Counted from the first letter of the stretch, positions 29,376-37,384 are shown. The stretch is 64,000 nucleotides of DNA from Thermasporomyces sp040195635 (GCF_040195635.1 NZ_JBEFTX010000012.1:62001-126000), one strand, 5' to 3'. Notes: generated by a model from the sequence alone, not told the origin. Program-made: numbers and translations.

Positions 29376-29694
29376 CCGGCTCACCGCCGCTGTGGTCGCC
29401 GATGTGGGGGTCGAGGAAGAGCACCTGGTCGTCGCGGCCGGTGAAGTGGCGGTGTTCGTCGGGGGCGTTGAACGCCGCCTGCTCAGGTGTGCGATCGGCA
29501 GTGCCCCATTGGCCGCAGCTGCAGACCCAGCCCCACGGAAACCTTTCGGCGATGGTCGCGGCGTAGTCGGCGGCTTCGTCGGTGTTGGTGAACGAGTCCG
29601 GGTAGGTGTCGATCACCGCCTCGGCCGTGACGAGTTCGGCGGTGTTCTTGACGATCCGAATCGTGTGAGTCGTGGTCTCTTGGTGGTGGGTCAT
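29368..29694 (-). CDS. AICE hypothetical protein
   Basis: A 108-aa protein starting MTHHQETTTHTIRIVKN, with one Cys pair in WVCSCGQWG and an acidic C-terminus. The open frame extends far upstream, but only this part begins at an ATG that overlaps the preceding stop (ATGA). It overlaps the next gene by about 8 bases. No domain recognised. Confidence 0.62.
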   Translation of the reverse strand: MTHHQETTTHTIRIVKNTAELVTAEAVIDTYPDSFTNTDEAADYAATIAERFPWGWVCSCGQWGTADRTPEQAAFNAPDEHRHFTGRDDQVLFLDPHIGDHSGGEPDE

Positions 29695-29906
29695 GCGGTT
29701 GTGCCTCCGTTCGTGGGGTGGTGGCACCAGCAGTGGCAATCCGGGAAGACGCCAGGGTCGGCGAGCGGGTGTGATCCGCATCCGCTGGCGCAGGAGCACA
29801 CACGGGTGTGCTCCTGTGTGGTTGCCATCGAGCAGTGGCGGCCGTGAACCTGGCAGGGCCCGGTGGTGTCCCAGGCATGCTCGATTCCGTCGACGTGTGC
29901 TCTCAT
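29691..29906 (-). CDS. Small Cys/His-rich protein of the AICE
   Basis: A 71-aa protein with nine Cys and nine His, including CSC, CGSH and CHCWCHH. This suggests that it binds one or two metal ions. It is joined by 4-base ATGA overlaps to traSA upstream and to the 108-aa gene downstream, which supports real translation. No known family. Confidence 0.6.
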   Translation of the reverse strand: MRAHVDGIEHAWDTTGPCQVHGRHCSMATTQEHTRVCSCASGCGSHPLADPGVFPDCHCWCHHPTNGGTTA

Positions 29907-30793
29907 GCGGCTGCACCTCCTCGGGTGATGCCGCCTCGGATGGACATGGAGCGGGCGACGAGGGTGTCGATTTCGTGGTCTTCGAGGTAGACCGAGCGGA
30001 ACTTGAAGGGCCGGGATTCTTCGGCGAGGCAGTAGCCGACGCCGGGCCGGTTGGTGGGGATCTTCGAGGCGTCGTAGCCTTTGTCGGCCCAGCCGGTGCC
30101 GAGGATGATGTCGCTCGATGCTTCGGTGGTGGAGCGGAAGGCGATGCGGTAGTTGAAGACGTCGCGAACCCGGGTGGGAACGATGTCCGCACTGGGGCGT
30201 TGGGTGGCGGCGCAGACGAAGATGCCGGCGGCGGGTCCGCGTTGTACGAGGTCCATCAGCAGTGCGAGGAACCGTTCCTGCTGGTCTTTCGACCCGTAGA
30301 CGGAGGTGAAGACCGAGAGTTCGTCGATCCAGACGGTGATGAGGTCCATGCCGTCGCCCTTGACGACTTTGCGGCGGCGGCGGGCGGTGAGCCAGTCGTA
30401 GCGGCCGTTCATCTCGGCCTGGAGCTGGGTCAGGACGTGGATGGCGAGGTCGATCTCGGGTCCGACGAAGAAGTCGGCGATGTCTCGCCACAGGATGAGT
30501 TCGACGATCTTGCCGTCGATGAGGATGATGCGGGTGTCGGTGCATTGGGACATGTGGCCGACGCCGTTGGAGATGAACCCGGACTTGCCCGACCGGGAGA
30601 CACCGCCGATGAGCAGGCTTCGGGTGGCGAGTTCGATGCCGAACGGGTCGCCGTACTCGTCGATGCCGAAGTGCACGGTGTCGTAGCCCGACAGCCCAGA
30701 CACCTGCGCACGAGCAGAAGTAGCAGCGGTGGGGTTGGTGTGGGGGGTGTCCCCGGCCTTGCGGCCGGGGATCACCTTGAGCAATCTAGACAT
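29903..30793 (-). CDS. traSA: FtsK/SpoIIIE-type DNA translocase (TraSA-like)
   Basis: A 296-aa single-protein conjugation motor of actinomycete type. The Walker A motif is GGVSRSGKSG and Walker B ITVWIDEL, with the FtsK signature VQRGPAAGIFVCAATQRPS. These translocases move double-stranded DNA from donor to recipient hypha. It is short: the membrane part is supplied by the separate 274-aa gene upstream, whose stop overlaps this start by 8 bases. I chose the ATG at 30793. Confidence 0.87.
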   Translation of the reverse strand: MSRLLKVIPGRKAGDTPHTNPTAATSARAQVSGLSGYDTVHFGIDEYGDPFGIELATRSLLIGGVSRSGKSGFISNGVGHMSQCTDTRIILIDGKIVELILWRDIADFFVGPEIDLAIHVLTQLQAEMNGRYDWLTARRRRKVVKGDGMDLITVWIDELSVFTSVYGSKDQQERFLALLMDLVQRGPAAGIFVCAATQRPSADIVPTRVRDVFNYRIAFRSTTEASSDIILGTGWADKGYDASKIPTNRPGVGYCLAEESRPFKFRSVYLEDHEIDTLVARSMSIRGGITRGGAAA

Positions 30794-31610
30794 AATCACT
30801 GACGTCCTCTCCAGAGGCAGACAGAACCGTTCCGTTGTCGGTAGCGGTTCGTTGTTTGGGTGGGTTGGTGTTTGCGGACTTGGCCTTACCGACCAGCGCC
30901 TTGGTACCGATGACCGGCCTTTCGTCACTGCCGTTCGACAGTGGGAGGCCGATGCCGACCGCCCACTCGGAGGCGGTGTAGCTGGTTTTCGACTCGACCC
31001 GACCGTTCGGTGGGATCACCTCGGGTTCGGCGTTCTTCTCGATCAGCACGGATCGGACCGGTGTCTTCTGATCGAGGGGGTCGCGTCGGGTGATGTCGAG
31101 CCGGATCAGGTGAGCGAACCGGCGGTGTGCGGTGACGCGGCCTTCCCGGCCGTAACAGGTCGACGCCAACGATTCGGTGCGTTCTTCGACGTCCTTGCAG
31201 GTGACGCCGGCGACGAGCCACATCCAGGCCCGCTCACCGACCCGGGTGGGGCGGATGAAGATCAGCCACGGGAGCCGTCCGGAGCGGTTCCGGAGCCCGT
31301 TCTCAGCCATGAACGCCCGCAGCCTGTGCCTCGTGACGTTCAAACACCACAGGGCGATCAGCACCCGGTTGACGGGTGGGATGCACAGCAGCACCGCCAC
31401 TGGTGCGACCAGGACGCAGCCGGCAGCCCAGGCCGCCAGATCCTGACGCGTCAGGTACACGAACGCGGTCACCACGAGGACCGTGGTGATGATTTCGGGT
31501 AGCCACCGCCACACGGCGACGACCACCTGCACTCCCACCCGCTGGTGGAACCGTGGTTTGACGTCCTCCACCAGACGAGCACGGTTACTCGAACGAGAAC
31601 GACGCGGCAT
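30786..31610 (-). CDS. Membrane protein of the transfer module
   Basis: A 274-aa protein with two adjacent membrane helices near the N-terminus (ITTVLVVTAFVYLT and WAAGCVLVAPVAVLLCIPPV) and a cytoplasmic remainder containing GRLPWLIFIRPTRVGERAWMWL. Equivalent proteins lie directly upstream of short FtsK translocases in AICEs and probably anchor them. The ATG at 31610 is preferred; 23 upstream codons overlap the preceding gene. Confidence 0.75.
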   Translation of the reverse strand: MPRRSRSSNRARLVEDVKPRFHQRVGVQVVVAVWRWLPEIITTVLVVTAFVYLTRQDLAAWAAGCVLVAPVAVLLCIPPVNRVLIALWCLNVTRHRLRAFMAENGLRNRSGRLPWLIFIRPTRVGERAWMWLVAGVTCKDVEERTESLASTCYGREGRVTAHRRFAHLIRLDITRRDPLDQKTPVRSVLIEKNAEPEVIPPNGRVESKTSYTASEWAVGIGLPLSNGSDERPVIGTKALVGKAKSANTNPPKQRTATDNGTVLSASGEDVSDYV

Positions 31611-31617
31611 GACAGGT

Positions 31618-31881
31618 TCACCCGACCTTCCGCATGTGATCGGTGTCGAGGTCGAGAAAGGCGGTACGGGCCTGCTCAATCGCGGCAGAGAGCCGGTCGA
31701 GGGTTTCCAGGTCCCGGATCCAAAAATCGACGCTGTGATAGAGCCCGATGGTCAGCAACACGACCGGGCCGGACGGGCGGTCGACCGCCGAGCCGTACAA
31801 GTAGGTCGTCGACGTGAGATCCGCGTTGACTCGCAACGGGGTAACGCCGCGATCAACCTTGTGGTGGGTAGAGTTGGACAT
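31618..31881 (-). CDS. AICE hypothetical protein
   Basis: An 87-aa protein starting MSNSTHHKVDRGVTPLRV, ending 7 bases before the membrane-protein gene. GGGAGGG precedes the ATG. Beta-rich (TTYLYGSAV ... VVLLTIGLYHSVDFWI) with a helical C-terminus. No family recognised. The open frame extends upstream through a hairpin-rich leader that is unlikely to be coding. Confidence 0.65.
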   Translation of the reverse strand: MSNSTHHKVDRGVTPLRVNADLTSTTYLYGSAVDRPSGPVVLLTIGLYHSVDFWIRDLETLDRLSAAIEQARTAFLDLDTDHMRKVG

Positions 31882-32123
31882 GACAGAGCCCTCCCGATGG
31901 GTTGGGTTGTGTTTGGTAGGCAGAGAGCCGGAAGGTTTCCTACGCCGGTCCCGGCTCTCCGCCCGTCTTGTGTGGAGCGGCCCCCGTCCTTTCGGGGGTC
32001 GTTCTCTTTGTGTTGATGCATGCGCCGTCCTGAAGCGCATCTCGCCACCTCAGGGCGAGATCTGGATCACGTCACGTGCACTCGACTTGAGAACGTTGGT
32101 GTCGCCGTTCACCGTGCTATGAC
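31882..32123. promoter_or_regulatory. Hairpin-rich leader between pra-like and transfer genes
   Basis: A stretch of 242 bases without a gene. It contains an 8-bp stem AGAGCCGG/CCGGCTCT (about 31925-31957) and a compact CCCCCG-TCCTTT-CGGGGG hairpin at 31981-31998. These may act as an attenuator or partial terminator between the Pra-like gene and the tra genes. Confidence 0.45.
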
Positions 32124-32444
32124 TCACGCGGCCTTTACCGACGCCTTGGTGTCGAGAGACTTGGCACGAAAGGCCACACCAGACCGACCGTTCGTCGCCC
32201 ACGGCATGGCTTCCAGCTCAACCGGGATAACGGTCTGCCCCACGCTCACCTTCGGCGGTTGACCCGCCACAGTGATCATGAGAACGTCCGCCCCGCTGTC
32301 AGCGTTGAGCGCCATCACCTGAGTGACGAACAGCAACTCTCCGGTCTTCCGATCCGCCTTGTGCCGACCCTCGTTGTCGGTCTTCGGCTCCGGAGCCTTC
32401 GTCACCGTGAACGTGTACCGCGACGCATCGAGAAGCAGATTCAT
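32124..32444 (-). CDS. Pra-like activator (SCO3933-family regulatory protein)
   Basis: A 106-aa protein. MNLLLDASRYTFTVTKAPEPK and the C-terminal GQTVIPVELEAMPWATNGRSGVAFRAKS are hallmarks of a small family found in pSAM2/SLP1-like elements. In pSAM2, Pra activates the repSA-xis-int operon and is itself repressed by KorSA. A KorSA-type palindrome lies 58 bases upstream, which supports the same circuit here. Confidence 0.72.
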   Translation of the reverse strand: MNLLLDASRYTFTVTKAPEPKTDNEGRHKADRKTGELLFVTQVMALNADSGADVLMITVAGQPPKVSVGQTVIPVELEAMPWATNGRSGVAFRAKSLDTKASVKAA

Positions 32445-32501
32445 GAGTGCTCTCCCCTTCGTAGGAGTCCTGATCGACTGTGCCTCAACTTGAGGCCACG
32501 T

Positions 32502-32521
32502 GTACTTGTGTACACGAGTAC
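32502..32521. promoter_or_regulatory. KorSA-type operator upstream of the Pra-like gene
   Basis: A 20-bp palindrome centred on GTGTACAC with one mismatched pair. The core (A)CTYGTGTACAC recurs at 33354-33371 in front of the repressor gene. Between them the two sites flank the GntR gene. The remaining bases of 32445-32569 hold no gene. Confidence 0.75.
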
Positions 32522-32569
32522 GCTACTAGGTTCAAGCGGTTGGGATGAATTTGTCGAGGTGTGTCCGGC

Positions 32570-33340
32570 CTAGCGGGCCGGGAGCTCGTAGTAGAGCTCG
32601 AAGGCAGACGGGTTCATGATCGTGTCGCAGACCTCTACCGCTCGGTCCTTCGCGTGGGCTGTACGGAGGATCCGGAGGATCGACGCCCCGGTGGGCAGGC
32701 TCAGTGCGTTTAACTCACTGTTGGTGCCTGGGCGGACCGAGACCTCCTCGGTGAACCGCTGGAGCTTGTGTCCCTGCTCCTCGATCCGGGCATAGATGCC
32801 GCCAGGGCCGGGGTTCCACTCCTCGATCTGCGTTCCGCTCGCAACATCGAGGGGGATGTACGACGTTGCCACCTCGAGGGGATACCCCTCGGCGACGTAG
32901 CGACGGTGTCGGACAAACACCTCCTGGCCGGCGTGCAGGCCGAGCCGCTCCGCAGCGTCCGCAGGCGCAGGGCCGAGGCCGAGCTTCAACGGCTCTACCT
33001 CGTGCTTTAGACCGGCAGTCTCCATCTCGACATCGAAGGCGCTCTTCCCTTGACGGCGATGTCTGCGTGCGAACCTGTCTGATGCGAGCCGCCGGACAGG
33101 CGGGCGGCCGCGAACAAAGACTCCTCGACCATGCTCGGAGTAGGTCAGACCCTCGCTAGCGAGGACCGCCAAGGCACGTCGGGCGGTCACACGACTCACC
33201 GTGTACGCACTGACGAGCTCAGACTCGGAGGGCAGCCGGTCACCCGCACCGTACCGACCCTGCCGAATGCCATCACGGAGATGATCAGCGATCTGCTGGT
33301 AGACGGCGCGGTCACTCGTAGGATCGATGGTGCCGCTCAC
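32570..33340 (-). CDS. GntR/HutC-family repressor (KorSA-like)
   Basis: A 256-aa regulator. The winged helix-turn-helix of GntR type (YQQIADHLRDGIRQGRYGAGDRLPSESELVSAYTVSRVTARRAL) is followed by a UTRA ligand-binding domain. In pSAM2-like elements KorSA keeps the element silent by repressing pra and itself. Two matching palindromes next to the expected targets support this. It is divergent from the Nudix gene, with 46 bases between the starts. Confidence 0.85.
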   Translation of the reverse strand: MSGTIDPTSDRAVYQQIADHLRDGIRQGRYGAGDRLPSESELVSAYTVSRVTARRALAVLASEGLTYSEHGRGVFVRGRPPVRRLASDRFARRHRRQGKSAFDVEMETAGLKHEVEPLKLGLGPAPADAAERLGLHAGQEVFVRHRRYVAEGYPLEVATSYIPLDVASGTQIEEWNPGPGGIYARIEEQGHKLQRFTEEVSVRPGTNSELNALSLPTGASILRILRTAHAKDRAVEVCDTIMNPSAFELYYELPAR

Positions 33341-33353
33341 TTGTCTCCTCGTA

Positions 33354-33371
33354 GACTCGTGTACACCGTAC
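33354..33371. promoter_or_regulatory. KorSA-type operator between gntR and the Nudix gene
   Basis: GACTCGTGTACACCGTAC shares the ACTYGTGTACAC core with the site at 32502-32521. It lies in the 46-bp divergent gap, so one bound repressor could control both itself and the Nudix gene. Confidence 0.7.
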
Positions 33372-33386
33372 TACGAGAGAGATGAC

Positions 33387-33818
33387 ATGAGCCACGGTCC
33401 ACCACGCCACTCTGTGAGCGTTGCCGCTGTCGTTGTCGACCATGATCGCGTGCTGGTGATCAAACGAACGGACAACGGTCACTGGGAGCTGCCGGGAGGA
33501 GTCCTGGAGCTCGACGAATCCGTCGAGGATGGCGTCAGGCGAGAGGTGCTTGAGGAGACCGGCTACCGAGTAGAGCCCGAGCGGCTGACCGGCGTGTACA
33601 AGAACATGCCTCGTGGAATCGTCGCACTAGTCTTCCGAGCCCAACTCACCGGTGGCGAGGCGATGACCTCCGTGGAGACCGCACGTGTGGAGTGGTGGAC
33701 GCCCGAGCAGGTCAAGGCGCAGATGGAGGAGGCCTATGCAGTCCGCATCCTGGATGCTCTTGAGAGTGGTCCACCGGCACTGCGAAGCCATGACGGGCAC
33801 CGACTCCTAACGGCGTGA
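33387..33818 (+). CDS. Nudix hydrolase (Pif-like)
   Basis: A 143-aa Nudix protein. The Nudix box GX5EX7REVXEEXGX is complete (GGVLELDESVEDGVRREVLEETGYRV). In pSAM2 a Nudix protein, Pif, blocks redundant transfer into cells that already carry the element, and its gene lies beside korSA, as here. The substrate is unknown. The ATG at 33387 follows GAGAGATGAC. A three-unit tandem repeat starts 9 bases after the stop. Confidence 0.82.
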   Translation: MSHGPPRHSVSVAAVVVDHDRVLVIKRTDNGHWELPGGVLELDESVEDGVRREVLEETGYRVEPERLTGVYKNMPRGIVALVFRAQLTGGEAMTSVETARVEWWTPEQVKAQMEEAYAVRILDALESGPPALRSHDGHRLLTA

Positions 33819-33826
33819 AAGTCACA

Positions 33827-33886
33827 CTGGACGTTCTCACGACGGTCTGGACGTTCTCGCGACGGTCTGGACGTTCTCGCGACGGT
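33827..33886. repeat. 20-bp tandem repeat, three units (iteron-like)
   Basis: CTGGACGTTCTCRCGACGGT occurs at 33827-33846, 33847-33866 and 33867-33886, with only one base differing in the first unit. It lies between the Nudix gene and the cargo. It may be an iteron or another protein-binding array, or simple slippage. The rest of 33887-34052 shows nothing else. Confidence 0.8.
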
Positions 33887-34052
33887 GAGGACTGACGCCA
33901 CGCGGCACAAGCGAGCTGCCGTTCCGGGGTTTCCGAGCCAGAAGCCGCAAGTTACTCCCAGGTACCCAGGCCTGCCGAAATCGGACGCGATGTGAACACG
34001 TCGAGCAACCGAATCAAGACCGTTCGTGACCGTGGTTTGTCAGACTATGTGC

Positions 34053-34586
34053 ATGCTCGACGATCAGGGCATGGAGGCGACCATAGCGACCCTTGGCACC
34101 CGCGCGGCCAAGGCGAGGTTCGGCGTTGCCTACTTCCGGTCAATCTGCAGCCAGGCGGGCATCGGCTTCAACGAGACGTCGGTCGACGAGGACGCCCTTG
34201 CAATCGATGGAACAGTCGAGTTCGCAGCCGCCGCAGCCCGGATCCAGGTCAAGTGCACAGGGCAGTTCAAGATCAACGGCGGGAACACGGCAACCTGGCC
34301 CGTCGAGCCTGCATGGCGCGACAAGTGGACCTCCTCAAAGCTACCGGTGTACTTCGTTCTCCTCATCGTCGATCCGGACGACCAACGGTGCTGGCTAGAC
34401 CACCGGCTCGACGGCACACTTCACCGAGCGGCAGCCTTCTGGGTTCGTGTGGACTCCTTGTCGGAGGGTCAAAATATCGTGGTGCCCAAACACCAGCGAT
34501 TCACTGCGGAGACCCTCCGCCAGTGGGCGACTGACGTGGAGATGTGCTTCATGCCTACCATTCCGGAGGAAGGTCATGCCGGCTGA
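34053..34586 (+). CDS. DUF4365-like putative PD-(D/E)XK nuclease
   Basis: About 177 aa. The N-terminal helix (MEATIATLGTRAAKARFG) followed by SVDEDALAIDGTVEF and RIQVKCTG matches the DUF4365 pattern, a restriction-endonuclease-like fold in which Asp and Q-x-K form the metal site. The later strand VYFVLLIVDPDDQRCWL also fits. DUF4365 proteins are often found in defence contexts. No clear ribosome site marks the start; ATGs at 34053 and 34071 and a GTG at 34026 are possible. It overlaps the next gene by 11 bases, so the two are coupled. Confidence 0.65.
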   Translation: MLDDQGMEATIATLGTRAAKARFGVAYFRSICSQAGIGFNETSVDEDALAIDGTVEFAAAAARIQVKCTGQFKINGGNTATWPVEPAWRDKWTSSKLPVYFVLLIVDPDDQRCWLDHRLDGTLHRAAAFWVRVDSLSEGQNIVVPKHQRFTAETLRQWATDVEMCFMPTIPEEGHAG

Positions 34587-35733
34587 CCTCGCGCGAACCC
34601 ACGTAAGCGACCTGCGCGCCTACCTGCGGTTCATGGGCTGGGCTGAGCAGCCAGGCGGACCCGCTGGTGCTCTATGGACCAAGAACGGATCGCGCATTGG
34701 CGTCCCAAATGTGTCCGACCCTGACCTGATGTGCGGGGTGATAGAGCGGGTCGCAGCCGCTGAGCAGAAAACTGCATCCGCGGTTGCCCACTCGGTTTCG
34801 CACCTCCTGCACGACATCACGTACCTTCGGGCTGCGCATGAGTATCAAATTTCAGACACCATCCCCCTCGATACTGCCGAAACCATTGTCTCATCTGCTC
34901 GGACGATGCTCCGAGCCACCGCAACAACCGCCCGGGAAGAAACAGCCCACATAGGAAGGGGCTATTCTCGCATCGGGGATCAAGTCATTCGTAGAACGCT
35001 GATGGCGCACACTGAAAGCGGCTCATTCGTCATACCGATACTTGTTCCACTCAGCGAGCCACAAGGTTTCGATCAACACGAGCAAATGTCGATCGATGAT
35101 GAGGTTGTAGTACCCCTTCACCGCACGCCACCCGAGCCATTTGAGCGTCGAATCGTTCGCACCTTTGCACAGTCGATGCACGCCGTTAATGAGCTCGTCG
35201 TCGAGCCGTCGCACATGCCAACGACCAACGACCTCCACGAGCTCGTCTACCGAGGAGTTAGCCGCGAATTCTGCGTAGCCTTGGCCGGCATACTTGAAGA
35301 ACCTGCCGTCGCGCAATTCGAGACAAGGATCGACTGGGCGCCCGCCTTTCGGGCGCCACAAACCCTACCTCCGTCAGTTTCCATTGATGCCGGCGCATCG
35401 CGCCTCGTCCGAAGTACCGCAGACAAACTCCGGCGACAGGCGGTTAATCCGAAACAAGTGTTCTCCGGTCCAATCGTGCAGCTCAGACATGAGAAGTCCG
35501 ACGATCCTTATGGGGAGATCGGCATTTCAACCGTACGGGACGGAAGGCCGCGAGAGATCGTGGTCCGCTTAACTTTGCCCGAATATCGGAAAGCTTGGGA
35601 ATGGCACAACGAAGGTCGCGCAGTGATTGTCGAGGGCACTGTTCGTCACACTCCAGGTAGGCCACTTCGGGTGGACGACCCCCTTCGATGTCACCCATTA
35701 GACGAGATGCATATATCGAACACAGATGACTAG
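34576..35733 (+). CDS. Uncharacterised partner of the DUF4365-like nuclease
   Basis: A 385-aa protein that I do not recognise. The ATG follows CCGGAGGA and lies inside the end of the nuclease gene. The N-terminal 60 residues contain AYLRFMGWAEQPGGPAGALWTKNGSRIGVP. The middle is helical. The C-terminal part (VVRLTLPEYRKAWEWHNEG, then VIVEGTVRHTPGRPLRV) looks like a small beta-barrel seen at the end of other uncharacterised cargo proteins. No membrane segment. The coupling suggests that the two proteins work together. Confidence 0.7.
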   Translation: MPADLARTHVSDLRAYLRFMGWAEQPGGPAGALWTKNGSRIGVPNVSDPDLMCGVIERVAAAEQKTASAVAHSVSHLLHDITYLRAAHEYQISDTIPLDTAETIVSSARTMLRATATTAREETAHIGRGYSRIGDQVIRRTLMAHTESGSFVIPILVPLSEPQGFDQHEQMSIDDEVVVPLHRTPPEPFERRIVRTFAQSMHAVNELVVEPSHMPTTNDLHELVYRGVSREFCVALAGILEEPAVAQFETRIDWAPAFRAPQTLPPSVSIDAGASRLVRSTADKLRRQAVNPKQVFSGPIVQLRHEKSDDPYGEIGISTVRDGRPREIVVRLTLPEYRKAWEWHNEGRAVIVEGTVRHTPGRPLRVDDPLRCHPLDEMHISNTDD

Positions 35734-35874
35734 ACCTAGACGGTTATCCGTGCGCGCCGTCGCATAAATACTCAGGCCGACCATATTCAAGAGAGTTCAA
35801 GCCGGGAGAGTATCACTTCGACTAATCGCTTGCCTAGGCAAGCTTCTAGTCCACCTAGGAATCGCGATCAATGG

Positions 35875-36864
35875 CTAATCCTTGCCAATGCGGTACTCCC
35901 AGCATGAACTGCAGAACGGGTCGTAGTCCTCCTGCTCTTGGCTTGCGACAAGCATGTATCGACCACAATCGCTACACGTACTTAACCGATCAGAAGAGGT
36001 GATTAGCTTACAACTGAAGCAAGCATATGCTTCGGTATCTCGCTCACTCCGAAGAACCATGCCACTGACGAACGCTTCCTGATCACATTCTGGGCATGTA
36101 TATACGGGCCAGTACCCTCGGCCTTTGGCGGCGAGGTGTTGCGATCCGTTAAGGATGTTTCCCGCGTACTCGGAGGCAACCTCGTAGGGATCAACATCGC
36201 CCCAGTGTTTGTCGCAAAAGAAGCATGTGAAGTCGTTGTCGCTTAGCCAGAGCGCCATATTGGTGCACTGTGGACATGCGATCACCTCATCGGCACAACT
36301 TTCGAGGCGAGGGGTGATCCTCTCCCATCTGGCCTCGACAAGGGACTCGATGTTCTCCAGAGCGCCTTCGATCAGCTCGCGAACCTCCTTCAATATCTCC
36401 GTCTCATCATTCGGGGCGTCGGGGACCAGATGATCAACGACAAAGTGCAATAGCGAATCCAACGCCTGGCCTGCAATACTTTCTATGGCGTACTGGTTGC
36501 CCTCGAAGCCGAAATGCTGAAGCTTGTTTCGCTCCTTGCCGAGGCGCTTCAGATGGTCAATAGCCGACTTATCTAACTCAACAGAAGCCGTACCCCGAAG
36601 GCGAACTATTGTTTCATCGATCCCTACACTTTGGAAGTCACCCTGCCGTAGAGCGTCACGCTTCGCTGAGCCCGGGTCCCTGAACACGAGAGCCCAGTGC
36701 TCCCGCATTAGGCGTACCTTGAGCAAGACCTCCGCGGCGGCATGAAGGTGCAACACTGCATACTTCAGACTGGTAGGTTCCTCCGCATCCTCCAGGTGTC
36801 TAATGGCGCTCTGAAGAAAGTCCATGCCATTGGCCACCGGCTGAAATTCGAACCCACCAGACAT
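35875..36864 (-). CDS. HEPN-like protein with three zinc ribbons
   Basis: A 329-aa protein. The N-terminal half is helical (ALHLHAAAEVLLKVRLM-like helices) and carries a HEPN-type RX4H motif, Arg112-N-K-L-Q-His117, often the active site of RNases in defence and toxin systems. The C-terminal half has three Cys4 zinc ribbons (CPQC/CFFC, CPEC/CFSC, CSDC/CSSC). The ATG at 36864 has GGGGAG upstream; a longer GTG form is possible. GC content is lower than in the core, which suggests recent transfer. It converges on the nuclease pair across a 141-base AT-richer gap with no gene. Confidence 0.7.
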   Translation of the reverse strand: MSGGFEFQPVANGMDFLQSAIRHLEDAEEPTSLKYAVLHLHAAAEVLLKVRLMREHWALVFRDPGSAKRDALRQGDFQSVGIDETIVRLRGTASVELDKSAIDHLKRLGKERNKLQHFGFEGNQYAIESIAGQALDSLLHFVVDHLVPDAPNDETEILKEVRELIEGALENIESLVEARWERITPRLESCADEVIACPQCTNMALWLSDNDFTCFFCDKHWGDVDPYEVASEYAGNILNGSQHLAAKGRGYWPVYTCPECDQEAFVSGMVLRSERDTEAYACFSCKLITSSDRLSTCSDCGRYMLVASQEQEDYDPFCSSCWEYRIGKD

Positions 36865-37018
36865 TGGCGCACTCCCCTCAGCCAACAGCTCGCTAGCTGA
36901 ACTCGAACTACCGGAGGCCCCCGCTCCTGGACTGTCTTCTTGGGAGCCCGTGCCCGCCGACACGAAGATCGTAACCGCCTTGATCGACTCCTGTGATGAG
37001 TTTCTCTACGTCTTCAAG

Positions 37019-37038
37019 GGCGGCCCCAACGGGCCGCC
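37019..37038. other. Perfect 8-bp hairpin GGCGGCCC/GGGCCGCC
   Basis: Loop CAAC. The first of several GC-rich palindromes in the 520-base gene-free stretch 36865-37384; another (GCGCCC...GGGCGC) lies at about 37081-37109. Confidence 0.6.
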
Positions 37039-37210
37039 GCGCCCGCCCAACGGGGCCGGCCTACCCTCCGCGCCTTGACGGCGCCCGGTCGGCCGGCCCG
37101 GCTGGGCGCGAAGAAAGGGCCGCCAGAAGACTGACGACCCTCACAGCGTCGGCACCGTTCGTCGACGACCAGGCGGTGGCCGGGGCGGGTCGGAGGCTTT
37201 AGCCACCTCG

Positions 37211-37320
37211 CTTGGTCCGGGTCCCGAAGGCCGGGGGCCCCACGGTGGGCGGTAACGGTCGGGCAGCGAGCTGCCCACCGCGCCGGGCAAGGCTACGGGC
37301 CCCCGACCTCCCGGACCAAG
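37211..37320. ncRNA. 110-nt nested palindrome (possible structured RNA or origin)
   Basis: Three perfect nested helices: 11 bp (37211-37221 with 37310-37320), 9 bp (37232-37240 with 37297-37305) and 8 bp (37243-37250 with 37273-37280). An alternative inner hairpin GGGCAG-CGAG-CTGCCC (37261-37276) competes with the last helix. No T-run follows on either strand, so a plain terminator is unlikely. It lies 64 bases after the MASE1 stop. An RNA, a transfer locus or a replication origin are all possible. Confidence 0.5.
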
Positions 37321-37384
37321 CCAGGACACCGGCCAAACCCTCCGACCCTCGAGCGACCCGCGCCGTCTCCGCCGATCTGGCCAC

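Noticed and set aside
29368..30192. A 274-codon frame in the AICE
   Set aside because: Its first two thirds are antisense-type, Ser/Pro-rich and overlap traSA and the Cys/His-rich gene; only the last 108 codons have a proper start and coupling.
31905..31998. Riboswitch upstream of the transfer genes
   Set aside because: Only simple hairpins are present, with no conserved riboswitch core that I can recognise.
37019..37384. Short GC-rich frames between the HEPN and MASE1 genes
   Set aside because: They follow the palindromes and lack starts with ribosome sites; the stretch is better read as structured non-coding DNA.
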